64,000 bases of DNA, taken from Gnetum montanum (lineage: Eukaryota; Streptophyta; Gnetopsida; Gnetales; Gnetaceae). The DNA lies in contig MNCI01023334.1 in assembly GCA_015680685.1 (NCBI GenBank), forward strand, positions 142,132 through 206,131, in the 5' to 3' direction. Each line of letters opens with the position of its first letter. Within the stretch, counting starts at the first letter, position 1. This document shows positions 45,057 through 58,012 of this stretch, in pieces. The position numbers and the translations under genes were made by a program. The notes under the pieces were generated by a model, which was given only the letters and a program-made list of their open reading frames with translations, had not been told where the DNA came from and searched no databases.

Positions 45057-46697
45057 TGTAGCGACCAAAAATGTCGACGGCTGGAAAACACCGAGAGGTC
45101 ATCGGTCATGATAGTATTAACCTTGGATCAATGCGAGGGTCATGTTGAATAAAATGGAAATGGGGTGCCCTGAACGGTCTGGTCGATCAGACAGGGACTT
45201 AGTCGATGTTACTATAACTTTTTGCAAACGGATAATTTGAAAATGAGACTTATAGCATAAAATAACAATCTTTAAACGTAAAAGCGGTGGAAAATGATGT
45301 AAAATGTAATAAAAAGAAAGAAAGCAAAGTAAAATGTAGTTAAGAAAATGCACTTCTTCAAGATTATGACTTCACTCTATCAAGGTGGATACAATTGGTT
45401 GCACGACATTGGGAAGCACAGAGATCCCAAGAGTAACCAAGACGTTTAGAGCAAGACAGTTGTACACTTGAACGCGAACTTAGGGATCAACAATGCAAAA
45501 TGCTACGAAGATAGCAGGAAAGAGCAATAAAGAATGCCAAATGAGAGTGCTAACTATTTACAATGTCAAACAAGATGTTAACAATGCTCAAGATTACAAT
45601 GCTAACTTTTGGCTTACCAGCCACCTAATTCACCAACCAACCCTTTGAGCGTTGCTCATCGGGGTATTTATAGGACCAAGGGCACGTGAAAGATGCAGTT
45701 TGGACACCACATGTCCTAGGCTTGTGTTAACATGTCTATGCTATATGGACATGCAGGATCGTTTGACGAGCCTGCCATGCTATAATTATGAGCATTCCAT
45801 GCTATAATTACGCTGTCAAAACTTGGAGATGTGTGCCAACAGTGCAAACAGGTGAAGTGCATTGATGTAGCATAGCTGCCTGCTACATTGTGCTATGCTT
45901 TGTAGCATAGCATGTGGGTGTAGCGTAGCAGCTTGCTACACCATGCTACGTTATAGAATGCAGCATTTTGGCGTAGCGTAGCATCTTCCTACGCTATGCA
46001 ACGTAGCATAGTGTAGCTATCAGTTTGAAGCAAAACTTGAGTCATGGCCTGTTGCATGTGCTGGAAAACTTTGAAGTGCTCTGATTGTTTTTTGCATATT
46101 TTCTACGCTATGTAGCGTAGCATAGCATAGCATCTAGCCTTAGTTGCAGAAATGTTGACAATCTGCAACCTTTACTTTTTGCACTGCAAAACTTGCAAGC
46201 TTACTGATCTTGCACTTTGAGATGCCTTTTGTTGCTCCCATAGAGTTGCTACACTATGCTATGCTATGTAGCGTAGCATAGCGTAGCCACCAACATGGCC
46301 TACTTTTTTCTAAGTTTGCCACTTTCTGGTGGAAGGAGCCATTGCTGAAGAACTTGGAGCTAAGCGAAGCACCTATTTTCAAAGGCCAAAGGCGCTAACT
46401 GAGTGCAATTGAAATCACTGATTAAGCCAAGCCTTCTTGTCTTGCTCTCGCCATGCTACGTAGCGTAGCATAGTGTAGCATCTCGTCTTGTAACAATTTA
46501 CAATTGATCGCCTGAACAAGCGTCTCTCAAAGCCTGCTGCGCTACATAGCGTAGCATAGCAAACTCCTTGACTAGAAAACTTGCCAAACTAGACAGCCTA
46601 AACTCAGAGCATCCATTTCTTGCCGAAGTGACATGATGCTACCTAAATTGCAAAGACCTGGTGAAGCAAGAATGCCTTGAAAATTTAGGGTGTTTCA
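45057..46697 (-). mobile_element. solo LTR inside the MYB exon
   Basis: Starts TGTAGCGACC and ends GGTGTTTCA on the plus strand, 1,641 bp, with near-perfect 5-bp duplications and no primer site or internal sequence. Element direction is minus: TGAAACACC start and TATA box (TATTTATA, 45665-45672). The TGAAACACC start is shared with the Tat-like LTRs. It is full of GCTACGTAGC-type repeats between 45900 and 46560. Removing it restores the MYB frame across the joint, so it is a clean insertion reduced by LTR-LTR recombination. Confidence 0.85.
45870..46565. repeat. TAGCGTAGCATAGC repeats in the solo LTR
   Basis: Dispersed clusters of GTAGCGTAGCATAG and complements, around 45905, 45975, 46105, 46260, 46450 and 46545, including the palindrome GCTACGTAGC near 46455. 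Confidence 0.85.
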
Positions 46698-46702
46698 AGT
46701 AG
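46698..46702. repeat. target-site duplication AGTAG, right copy
   Basis: Right partner of 45052-45056. Confidence 0.65.
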
Positions 46703-47275
46703 ATGACCTTCAAAATGCCACATTTTAGCAACATCAATCCAACACTGAACTGGAAGCAAAATCAATGGACGATGATTCAAAACTCAAAATTCCTGATATG
46801 AGCATTGACCACCAACAACCACCACCACCACTAGTTGATGACAATGATGAATTCATTCTATGCCCGAAACAGAACCATTCTTCCTTCTTGGCCAGCTGTG
46901 TAGAGCCTCTTAACTCCCACGATAATGGCAATCAGTTTTTCCTTCATTTCATAGAGCCTTTAGACATTTTCGAAGACAACAGCGGCTTACTGGACCAGGA
47001 AGCCATGATGATGTTGAACATGCCATATCTACTAGGAGTAGGGAGATGGATCAAAAGATTCAAATGTTGATAATATGATGATGTACTTAGAGGATGATTG
47101 GATGAGCAATCAAATAAATAGTGATCCTACAAGATTTATGCTCACAAATGATAGAGGAAATTTGGATTTGATGGAGATGATGTTTGGGTGCCCAAACCTC
47201 CCAAGTTCTCTAGCCTCCAACAACTTCAAGTTTGATAACGATATAACCAGCAACTTAATGGCCGATCATCTGTAA

Positions 47276-49262
47276 GTAATAGAATATCTAAAAATCCCTG
47301 CACACCAACCTAGATAACATTCATATATTTTCGATCTATTATTCTAATCATTTCAGGTTATAACACCCTCTCTATTATACATTCTTATATTGCTGCAAAG
47401 AGTCTACATGATGGGGTTCTAACACCACCTATATTATACATACTTATATTATAGCAGATGGTCTATATTCTCAAGGTTAGTTGATCACTTTCTATATGGA
47501 TTTTGGGCATAATAAAGCCTAAGTTTTACTTTTTGTTTTTAATTGTAAATTAGCAATGTTCTTAACTGAATCTCATTTGCATTAGTTTTCTAATTTTTTA
47601 TTTACAAATTTTTTGGATACAATATTAAATATTTTGAAAACCTTAACAATTTTCTATTGACCATGGATGGCATTGAAAGGGGATGAATTGGACCTTGTAC
47701 TTGAAAGTGACTTAGATGTAAAGGGTTATGGAGTTTTTAGTTTTAATTCAATGTAATAGAGGGGGTTACGATCAGCACTGTTGGTCACCCACTGTGTAAC
47801 TACCCACCATTGCATCCACGGTGCCACCACTCCACGATCGTTGGCTTGTCCCCCACTATCTCCCACTACCATTGATTTCTCTGTGTCGAAACATACAATA
47901 TCTTGCCATAAAATTGTCTACAGATACAGGGTTCTAATTCTTGCCGCCTGTCTTTCCCCTGTGCACATCTAGCACATAATTTGGAAGAACAGGCCCACTC
48001 CAACAGCAATGCCAAGGTAAACAAAATAGAGAGCTACCTAGAGGAGAGCAAACAGAAATAGTCAATAATTATCAGGACAAGAATGGTAACATATCTGTGA
48101 CAACTTGAATTGTAGAGTATTCTTGAGTTTGAAACCTACTGAACATGAGATTATTTTTATAGACAAATGGTAACATATTTTGCATCCATTGCAAATACAA
48201 TTGAAATAACAAGTAAACTATAAACATTATGAAGGCCTAGAATTTGCAATCCAATGTTAATTATTAAGGATTTTAGCAACATCTATTAGACAAGATGCAC
48301 AATGTATACATTAGTATATTAATATTTATGTGAGGAAGAAGACGCCCATGAGGAACGTCCATTTAGGAATTCTGGAATTATTACATCAGTCCAATGAGCT
48401 ATTGAAACAAAAACCTGTTGATGAATAAATGCCTATTGGTAAAGATAGTAGAGTAATAGGACCTTTAAATTTTCATCGTATTTAAATATATTTAAACATG
48501 GCCCGTGCCTAGCATGGGTGAGGTTGACATCAACACTATGTTTCTATTGTTTTGGGAAATATTATTTTAAAACAATATTTCTTTTGTTACATAGAAAGGC
48601 ATGTGACCGATGCCCAAAGGTGGTCTTATGACAAGGGTAATAAAATAAATAATCAATTAATTTTTAAAAGAAACTATCCTAAGGGTACCACTAGAAAGAC
48701 ATGTAATGCATGCTTGACAATGCTCCTCTAACCAATGATCCAAGTGTACAACTTGAATATCAATGATTAATTAATTATTTTTAATAATTCTAATGTATGT
48801 TTTCTAACTTTTTCTTGTTGAGTGGTGTTATTTCAATATGGTGATTAGTTGGTTTCATGATGGTGGGTCTAGGATAATGTAGTGTGATGTCACTAGTAAG
48901 AGGATGAACTTGGTTTTAAATCCTAATGGATATGTAAGATGATCATTTTAATCACATGCCACACATGGGAAACATTATGATCATGGTTAGGTACCTCATG
49001 TCCCACTTCTTCATTTCCTTCTACCACCATCTCAACTTACTATTATTTTACAATTATGAGATGTTAGAACCTAAAATAATTAAAACATAGGTATGCCCCA
49101 AGATTTATAGAAGTTTATAACTTAGTATTACCTATTATTTTATAATTATGATTTTAATTATTTTGTTTAGCATAGTACAGGATTCTAACTACAACAATTA
49201 TGTGTTATGAGATCATGAATTTAATCTGCATTTAATTTTTTTAGGTGTCCACGAACAACTAG
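47276..49262. other. AT-rich sequence after the MYB relic, no gene seen
   Basis: A direct repeat of about 60 bp (TATTATACAT.CTTATATT) lies at 47360-47460. Short open frames (47781-47972) lack support. Possibly intron or 3' flank of the MYB gene in its first part. Confidence 0.4.
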
Positions 49263-50452
49263 TGATAGGGGTCATGTTAGTTTTAAACTAATGGGATTAT
49301 ATCATACAAAATGTAGTGCAATCTAATCGTAAGCTTTGAAGATGATGTTGAGTGAATTTCCAAGAAAACTTGTGTATAGTGTTGCATTCAATGAATATAA
49401 AAGATATTATAATAAATATGTTATAATTAAATCCCGTGTTGCCATGATGGAGGATAGAGAAAATATTTATAATTTTTATGTATTTTGGAATTATAAGGAA
49501 CAAAACAATAATAAATAGACATGCATTGTAATCCCTCATGAAGATAGGTGCAATGCTCATGTTGTAATCGCTCTTGTGCACAGGTGCAACACCACACATG
49601 AAATGTAATAAATGGTTCTTAATCACAATCCTGATGGTCCATCACCATGCTATACAATTGTGAGCTCCTTAGGAAAGGAACAAATCATCGTAGCTTAATC
49701 AAATAGAAATTAAATAAATATTTTTGTTATTTTTTGTTTAAGGCACCAACAGTAAAACAAGGAAAAACCATGAGCTTTATTCACTATGCAATACTAAACT
49801 TCGCATTGATGAAATAGTTTTGGCCTATGTAAGCAAGGTAGCACTCTAACAAAGTCTAGCTGCACTTGTGAAAGTGATGACTCAAAAAACACATAAGACA
49901 AGGAAAGGAATCAACTTACCCAAGGGAAAAAGAGCTCTTCACATAAATTGGATAGCAAAAATCCAAATGAAATCAAAGTTATGCTTAATATGTGTGTGAA
50001 AGCTCATCTTGATTATTTATAATTTTTGCAGAGAAATGGAGGAGGCTTGTTACTATCTAGGCATTAACAGATTTCCATCAATGCAACCCTAGCCAATCAA
50101 AATGCACTTTTGATACTTTATCCCAAATTTAGGTAAGTAAGAAGTGCACTGATGCAGGATAGTTAGTGCATGCCCTTCAAAATCACACTTTGCATAATGG
50201 ATTCTAGATGAAGGATGGAACTTCAAGAAGCATGTTGAAGGGACCATAGGACATTCAAATGAAGCCAGAATTGTCTTATGGAGCTTGGAATCATGCATAT
50301 AACTTCAAAGTATAACATAGGAGGCCAAGATGCACCTATGAAGACTAAGAACCTCAACTAAACATGCTAGACTATGAACACATAACACATAAAATACTTT
50401 CCAAATCCAGGGCTTATAATCGATATACAAATTGCCACTGGATGCCTCATCA
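49263..50452 (-). repeat. 3' LTR of element D
   Basis: TGATAGGGGTCATG to ATGCCTCATCA, 1,190 bp. Shares the block starting TGTAGTGCAATCTA and the AAGCTTTGAAGATGATGTTG segment with 55470-55505. Confidence 0.8.
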
Positions 50453-50466
50453 TTCCCCCACGACTA
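50453..50466 (-). other. polypurine tract of element D
   Basis: TTCCCCCACGACTA on the plus strand beside the LTR. Similar motifs recur inside the element at about 51152 and 53388. Confidence 0.65.
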
Positions 50467-53400
50467 AGTAAAGCTATTCCCATAGTTTTAAAACCCAAGA
50501 AAAAAATAAGGACTAGAAACATGACAAGATTAGTACAAGATAGTTATAGCTATATAATATAGACCACAACTACATTATAATACAAGCCATCTCACCAAGA
50601 AGTGTTAAGGGATTATGGTAAAGGAGAAAATTCCCCTAACATACCTACATGGAATAAGAAGAAGCTAGAAGGATAGGTCTTTTTCACACATCATTTCATA
50701 TATTTCTTCTTCCATGTCATCCATATTCAAATCATCTCCTACCAACTCCTCTAGCACTTGTTTGGAAGATCTTATTTGGTACACACTCATCCTAAACAGC
50801 AAAAGCATGGTCATCTACTTCCGAATCTCTCTCTTGAGAGAGGTCTCTCAGGTACAAGCATTAGATTTCATGATTAATGTTGCTGCTCCTATTCTTCCAA
50901 GACTAGTGATTCTCTTTCCTAAACATGATTTGCTATGAAAATTCTAATAATCAAGTGAGTTTCTTAAGGCAATATGCTACCATTACAAAAATTGGCCATA
51001 GGAATAATGATAACTATAAACTTCGATAGTATAGGAGAAACATAATTAAAACTATGAAATCAAGGCATGCATAGGTAAGAAAAAATATCATGGAAATAAT
51101 TTAAATAACCATCAAAATTACAAAGTACATACCCAAACCAATGTTTCTCCCCCACGATTGACTTACAAGACACATGGCTTGATTCACTTGACAATTGCTA
51201 ATGGAAAGAATAAGTAGAATAAATGCTCATGAAAATCCAAAGAATCCAACCAAGGATCAAACCCAACAAGCCACAAAAGAAAGTAAGAGGAACAAAACAT
51301 TAAAATATTATCTTGGATGACATCCAAATTAATGGGTTAGAAAAATGGAAAATAAATAGAGCACCCTAAGGTCAAACAAACAAGCACAATAGAGGTAAGG
51401 TGGAAAAGGAATTTTCATGATCAAACCTTAAATCTTGTAGAGTCGACATACATATAAGTGGAAGGCCAATCGAGTGCTTTATGCCATGCAACCACCACCA
51501 TCACTTAGAGATAAGCTTAAGCTCACTCACTCATAATTCCAAGCCAACAAGGATTCACCAGCGAGTGCTTCTCATAGCAGGCACCTACCTTTCTTACCCT
51601 TGTGAATCTCATTGATGGCACACATATGAATTCCCAACAACCAATGATACATCAACATTAAACGCAAGTCCATCCCCTTGAATGAACAAATCTCATCATC
51701 TACTTTACTTGATCAACTTCCTACCACACACAACAATTCACAGAATGGAAAGAAAAGAGACGAATAATGAATTATGGATAAGAGAGAGAAGGTAAGCATG
51801 CAACATCATTAGATCCCCAACCAATCATTTAATTAACTCATGGTAGTGCATGAGCATGTTTTACATCCTATGAGAGATCTATTGCTACATTGCTTCATCA
51901 CTACTCATCCACAAAGTAGGGATAGGTCTTCAAGTCCCCTTTTTGAGTGCAAGGTCACACCTATCACTACTTATGTCATCTAGCCTTGATTTTTCCATGA
52001 TCTAACCATTGATGAAACTAAATTAAGACAATGTGCTATAGATCATCTAGAAGTGAAGATTCTAATTTTATTTTCCTTCATTTGTGCATGTATGCACAAT
52101 AGGCGTCTAGAATTTTGCTTTACCAAAAACCTCTTGTCGATCCCTTTGGTTGTGCTAACCAATCTAAATCCCAATAATAATTACAAACAAAACCATATGG
52201 ATTTAGGAATTTAATGAAAGAAAAATTTAACATTACCAAAGTTTACTTATAGTGAGGCTTATAATCCTTGATGGCCATGGGTTAGAATGAGCAAGAGATT
52301 GTCTTGAACTATTACATTTTGGAAGTCAAGTGATCTAGGCAATAGGTTGAACATGAGAAAGAATTATGTGGGCATTGTTTCAACCACTCATTTTGTTCTT
52401 AATTTGAGCAATCATAAGATTGATTTGGGATGATAGAGGTACCAATTTATATGGATTGATAAACCCAAAGTTACATTGCTCTTTCCATTAGATTTTCATC
52501 TTCATTTTTTCTTTCTTTTTTTAATTTTCTTAGTTTTTTCTTTTCATCATTTTTTATCTATTCTTTCTTTTTTTATCCTTTCATTTTTCTTTCATTTCAT
52601 TTATTTTATTTATTTTTAATTCATCATTTTCTTTCTCTTTTACAAAAAGAGGATTTTTTAGGTGCATGAGAATCACTAAAATGATTAGAGTGCTAGATTA
52701 CCACTTGGAGTCTTTGACATGCATAATCATGAGAATTCATTTCTCACTACATGGTATGCACAAGTCCATGAGATCACAAACCTCTTTTGAGTGAAATAAT
52801 TAAGAATGCCAACATATGCATTTGGTTCAATCACACTAATTGGACCCATTTAGTGGTCACAAGGATCCTTGATGACACATCCTTTCCTTTTGAGTGACCA
52901 AGCACTTCCAAAATTTTAGATCTCACATCCTAAGATGTGGATCCAACTCCTATTCATAGTTCCAATAGTAATAGCTTCAATAACTCACAATGTAAGCCCT
53001 AGCTCCCTACTGAATTTAAGCTTAGTTTACCAGTGATGGATAGAAGAAAAGTGAATGGATGAATTTTTGTGTGTGAGAATTCTATCAATTAAGGGTCCAC
53101 TTTGGACCTATTTATCACTCTCACATCATCATCACATCTGTAACTCACCCATCCACCATTAGTTTATTAGGTGAGCATTCATAAAGCACATTAATTAATT
53201 GTTCCTATACACATAATACACACTCAAAATATATATCAAACCAAAAGAATAAGAAAATTAAAGAATGATATATCATTAATTTCATTAAAAAAACACACCA
53301 AACGACAAAACAAACAAACAAAAATACATACCAAAGAAACAAAATATACTATACCATTGAAGCTATTACGTGAAGGACTCTTCCCCCACAACTAATTTTA

Positions 53401-53640
53401 AGGTTAGCATTTGACAAGCTCTTTACTGAACTTGTTGTTTAAAAGCATACCCTCCTTTGTCTCATTTCTTTGAAGATAATGGTAAAGATAAGGACAAGTG
53501 TGGACCCTCATAAATAGTTGTATTCTTCTTTCTTTTATGAAAATTGTTTCATCTACAATATGGTGAATTTCTTGTCATGGAAGGAACATGATGATCATTA
53601 TACAATCCAATAATGTATGACGATGGAAAATGAGGGTAGT
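50467..53640 (-). other. non-coding block of element D
   Basis: No protein motif. Contains a T-rich low-complexity run (52490-52640) and scattered similarity in layout to 1110-3060 and 37795-39990. Small open frames such as 50714-50938 are not supported. Confidence 0.45.
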
Positions 53641-55398
53641 ACCTAGCATTAATTAAATAGAAATGTTTCCACTATGGCTCATTTAAAATTTCCTCTTATA
53701 ATGGTACAAAAGACCATGCTAGAGATTGTTGGACTTGAAGCCACTAAGATAGTTGTGATGGATATGGCTAATTTTGGTGGAATATTACATGAGGTGTGTA
53801 GTCCGTGGCCTACTAAGTTTGATGGTAGGAAGAAGGATGACATACGGAAGATTATTGTGATGTATAGGGAGCACTCCAAGGATACGGTTCCATTCCATAT
53901 AGTTGTGGTTGAAAACATTAACTACAAGGATAAGGAATTTGATCATGATAAGGCCTCTTAACTTTTTTTTAAGTTTTCCAGTTACTTCAATGACTTTGTT
54001 TTTCAAATCATCAAAATTTAATATTATCTTTTGATTTAGCACATCCCAAACCTTGTTAGCAGCATTGATAGGTTTTTCCAAAGTCTTTTTCATTCTTATG
54101 CTTTCTTGAAAAAGGGCTTTAATAACATCAAAACATTGGATGCTACATTTAATATTCCTCACATCCTTCTAACATTGGGGATTTATGTTGGCTTCCTTTG
54201 CATATATATGCTCATGTCATTCATCTTCTAGTTTAGCTACAACATATAACACAGTAGCAATTTAAGCCACTAGCCTCTAGTAGAGATCACCCATGAGATA
54301 CATATCCAACCTTTCATGAGTTTGCAACTATAGTCCTTCTACCAAGTACATTAGTTGGTCACATTTTTTGAACCCATGACTTGAGCATTAATTGAGTAAG
54401 AAATTGTACTATTCTATGATCACATCTAATGATTCATTAGTATCCTACTTTCATCTTGCTATCTTCTTTCTAGGGTTTGCAACTTGGGAATAAGAATGAA
54501 AATTGACATTAAAATCTTTTACATGTCTGCCCAAGAAGAGATTAAATTGGATGAAATCAATTGATATCATGTTTTAGCATGATCAGTGATTGTGTGATAA
54601 AAAAAGATAGAGTTTTTGCCACTTACTATTTAATCCTTGGAGCTTACAAGTAATGACAACTACTTGAACATGGATTTGGGGATAAATGTTAGCCATATCA
54701 ACCTTTTTAATTTTTCTCTCCTTAATGCTTTCAAGTGGAATGCAAACTACTTCACAAATTTGACCCTGGTATGTCCACAAGAACAATGGCTCACTCAAGG
54801 CATCAACACCTCCATCCAAATGAAGATAAGACAAATGTGTAAGGATGGAATTCTTTGAATCATAACAAGTATAGCTTAGGTTCCATGGACATAGCTGCAT
54901 GAACCTCCTTCCCCTAGAATCATTCATGTTATAGCAATGGAAGTATTTAGGAGAATGTCATACTTGCTTCATAGCATGTATGTACTTATACTCCTAATCT
55001 GAAAACATATTACAAAGCTCTTGATTTTCATGAGTAATATACTCTAATTTTTGGGGTGACATGGGTTCCTAATCTACCAAATCCTCGATGAAGCCTTGAT
55101 TGGACAAAGCCTTCTCGAAGGTGGTAGGTGCAACTTCTCTAGGTTCTTTGTAAAAGAATGCATGTGTATCACATCATTTCCCCTATTTGTCTTGATTAAA
55201 TTTAACCAAAATAGGAGGCATTTCATTACTCACCATGTTTTATAAAATTATTTTAACTAACTGTGGCATCTGCTTAGTCTATTTTCATTGCTCAATTCAA
55301 CCATGGTTTCTTTGATATTTTATTTCCTATAAATTTAACAACCTAAAAAGAGGAAAATTGTGAATGTACAAGCATATTAAGGTAATTCACCAACTCCT
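53641..55398 (-). pseudogene. gag traces of element D
   Basis: Heavily decayed minus-strand sequence between primer site and non-coding block. Open pieces at 54583-54927 and 53785-54162 contain charged sequence typical of gag C-terminal parts, but the capsid core is not clear. The position is the main argument. The plus-strand frame 53674-53961 is judged to be its shadow. Confidence 0.4.
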
Positions 55399-55417
55399 TC
55401 CTTGGCAATGGTGCTGA
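55399..55417 (-). other. primer-binding site of element D
   Basis: Plus strand TCCTTGGCAATGGTGCTGA, a decayed tRNA-Asp site beside the LTR. Confidence 0.7.
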
Positions 55418-56493
55418 TGATAGAGTTCTTGTCAATTTTGGACCAATGAAAGTATATTATACAGGATGTAGTGTGATCTAGTTGTAAGCTTTGAAGATGA
55501 TGTTGAGTGGATTGCCAAGAACACTTGTGTATATCATTACCTTTAATAAATATAAAATATATTATAATACATATGATACAATTAAAAACTATGTTTCCAT
55601 GGTTAAGGATATAGAAAATATTTATAATTTTTATGTATCTTAAAATTATAATGAATAAAAAATAATAAACAAGCATGTATTGTAATCCCTCATGGTGATA
55701 GGTGTAATGCTTGTGTTGCAATCCCTCTTGGAGAAAAGTGTAACACTACACATAAAATGCAATAAATGGCTTTTATTCATAACCTCAATGACCCAACACC
55801 ATGTCGTATAGTTGTGACCTCCTTAGGTAAGGAACAAATTGTCGTAGCTTGATCAAATAGAAATTAAGTAAATATTTTTGTTGTTTTTATATTTAAGGCA
55901 TCAATGGTAAAACAAGAGAAAACCATGAGAGTTATTCACTATGTAATACTCAACTCCACATTGACCAAATGGTTTTTGGCTATGTAAGCAAGGTAGCACT
56001 CTAATAAAGTCTAGCCACACTTGTGAAAGTAATAACTCAAAACACACACAAGACAAGGAAAGGAATTAACTTACCCAAGGGAGGAAGAGCTCTTCTCACA
56101 AATTGAACACCAAAAGCTCAAATGAAATTAGAGTTATGATTAAGGTGTGTGTGAGAGCTCATTTTTGGTAGCTCATTCTGGATATTTAGAGTTTTTACAA
56201 AGAAATGGAGGAGGTTTGTCAATGTTTAAGCATCAATGGAGGTTCATCAATGTAACCATGGCTAATCAGAATGCACTTTTAACATTTTAGCCCAAATTTA
56301 GACAAGCATGCGGTGCACTAATGCAGGGTAGTTAGCACATCCCCCCTTTCCCTAACATCACACTTTGCATAATGGCTCTTGGATGAAAGTTGGAACTTGA
56401 GGAAGTATGCCAAAGGGACCATAGGACATCTAAATGAAGCCTGAATCATCCTAAGGAGCTTAGGATCATGCATACAAACTCAAAGTGTGACAT
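55418..56493 (-). repeat. 5' LTR of element D, truncated
   Basis: TGATAGAGTTCTTG onward, homologous to 49263-50318. Homology stops at about 56493, where gag sequence of another element begins. Confidence 0.75.
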
Positions 56494-56977
56494 AGTAAAG
56501 CTCTATCTCCATACTTATGTTCTTCTTCATTAAAACTAGATGGTGAAGATGAAGAGGAAGATGGAGAACTAGGAGAATTACCATAGCTTGTATATCTTTT
56601 CCTATGGTTCCTTGACTTATCTCTTCTAAGTTTGGTGAAGGTCCTAGGCCTAGAGGCCCCTTCTTGTTCTAAGACTTGTTCCATCCCCTATAAGATTGGT
56701 CAAGACAACTAAAAGTGGTCTTTGAATGTAGTAAGGATCAAAATCAACATATAAGACCCCTAATTATAGTGATTCACTCTAATTTTCTTAAATATATATC
56801 TTATCATTTCACTTACGAGTGTTCTTATTATGTCATGAGCTATCAGCCTTATGTGAAGGAGACATGTTTTTAGTTAATAAAGTGTATGACTTAAAATATT
56901 AATATTTTCCAAAAGATAAGTCATTAATGCCATATAGCAATTTTTTCTGATATAAATAATCTAAATTACTAGCACCA
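56466..56977 (-). pseudogene. gag N-terminal fragment of element E
   Basis: Minus strand: EQEGASRPRTFTKLRRDKSR, then a serine/proline-rich stretch (56466-56684). RPRTF is shared with the gag of B (41655-41867). The region continues to a primer site at 56978. Only the first few hundred bases survive. Confidence 0.55.
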
Positions 56978-56996
56978 TCCCTGGCAACAATGCCAA
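56978..56996 (-). other. primer-binding site of element E
   Basis: Plus strand TCCCTGGCAACAATGCCAA, tRNA-Asp type. Confidence 0.8.
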
Positions 56997-58012
56997 TGTT
57001 GAGCGGTGAGTGTTACCTATGCCTAACCATATGAATCACAAGCATTGAATTTTATGGATGAGATTAATATGATATTTAGATCATTAAGTGTTGATCACAG
57101 GTCACTATCTTCTCACTTGGACTAGTGATAGCTCTATCAGGTATGGTTTAGTCTAAAGTGAGGCATATGATTATTGATGTTGTGTGGATATGGTTAAGGC
57201 TATATGAAAATATGAAAATTAATTACTAATTTAATATAACTAATAATAAAAAGATACATTATAAACTATCCTAAAGATGATCAGTGTCCATTTCAAACAT
57301 GTTGTACATATCCTAAACTCACATATCCATTACTAGGATTACCAAGTATTATGCTACTGGGTGAACCAAGCAATAACACTACTCAGATTACCAAGTGAAT
57401 ATGTGTTTACACTTGAAATTGGTTGCACTCATTTTACTAATTCGGTAATATTCATGAAAATGTAAATATTAGGTAAGTACATGAAAAGTGAATTACATTA
57501 AAAGAAAATCTATTCTAAGTAAAAATGCTACAATGAATATGAATCAATCTTGATCTTATTGTCATTCATGAAATTTATCTAGGTATAATGCCACTTAAAT
57601 AAGAAATTTTACAATTGAATCAAATCCACATTGCAAGCACTCATTGACTATTTGTGAAGATTACAAAAGAAAATTGCAAGAGTCTGGCTACACTACTAAC
57701 CAAATGATACAAAATACATGATAGATGCTTATATATTTATAAGTAAATAAATACATTACATCAACATATATGCGTTAATGCATTTGGTTGCATCAACGGA
57801 GATGTGTCAATGTAACTAAGTTATAGCAAATGTGATGTAGCATCTATGCTATAGTATATGTGACATAGCATCTATGATGTACCATCCAACTGAGTTACGT
57901 CAATGGAGATGTGTCAATGTAGATACGACATAGCATCTGTGATATTGTAGCTAACTAATATACTTGATAAAATAATGCTTCATTAGTAGTTATAGTCATT
58001 CTTTTTATTTTC
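56997..58012 (-). repeat. 5' LTR of element E
   Basis: TGTTGAGCGGTGAG onward; homologous at its start to 59160. Contains decayed GATGTAGCATCTATG-type dyads at 57830-57950, where relatives have GATATCGC. The right end is uncertain; about 58012 is a guess. Confidence 0.55.

Larger units (their letters stand above)
44093..47275 (+). pseudogene. R2R3-MYB transcription factor, MYB98/115-like, broken
   Basis: DNA-binding transcription factor relic. R2 begins at 44270 (IIKDRWTIEEDR), is frame-shifted (FEIAKTINGRI near 44360-44394) and resumes at 44577-44630 (VGK, TAG, CKERWHSHLRPNIK). After an intron (44631-44728, GT-AG) R3 starts at 44729 with KNI, a TAG at 44738 where the first conserved Trp belongs, then RWAKISKQLLGKTENAIKN and HWYTTKRRQ. 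That R3 end is the signature of the MYB98/115/118 group. A solo LTR splits the exon at 45057; the same frame resumes at 46703, with a TAG at 46726, a frameshift near 47035, and an acidic tail to 47275. GTAAGT at the end could be another donor. Start is uncertain (44058 or 44093). Confidence 0.85.
49263..56493 (-). mobile_element. Athila-like element D, pol-less
   Basis: 3' LTR 49263-50452, polypurine tract from 50453, internal region 50467-55398, primer site 55399-55417, 5' LTR 55418-56493 lacking its last 135 bp or so. The internal region has gag traces at its 5' end and a long non-coding block with no polymerase motif. Old and AT-rich. Confidence 0.7.

Noticed and set aside
53674-53961. 95-codon plus-strand open frame.
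   Set aside because: Lies antisense to decayed gag of element D and has no recognisable motif.
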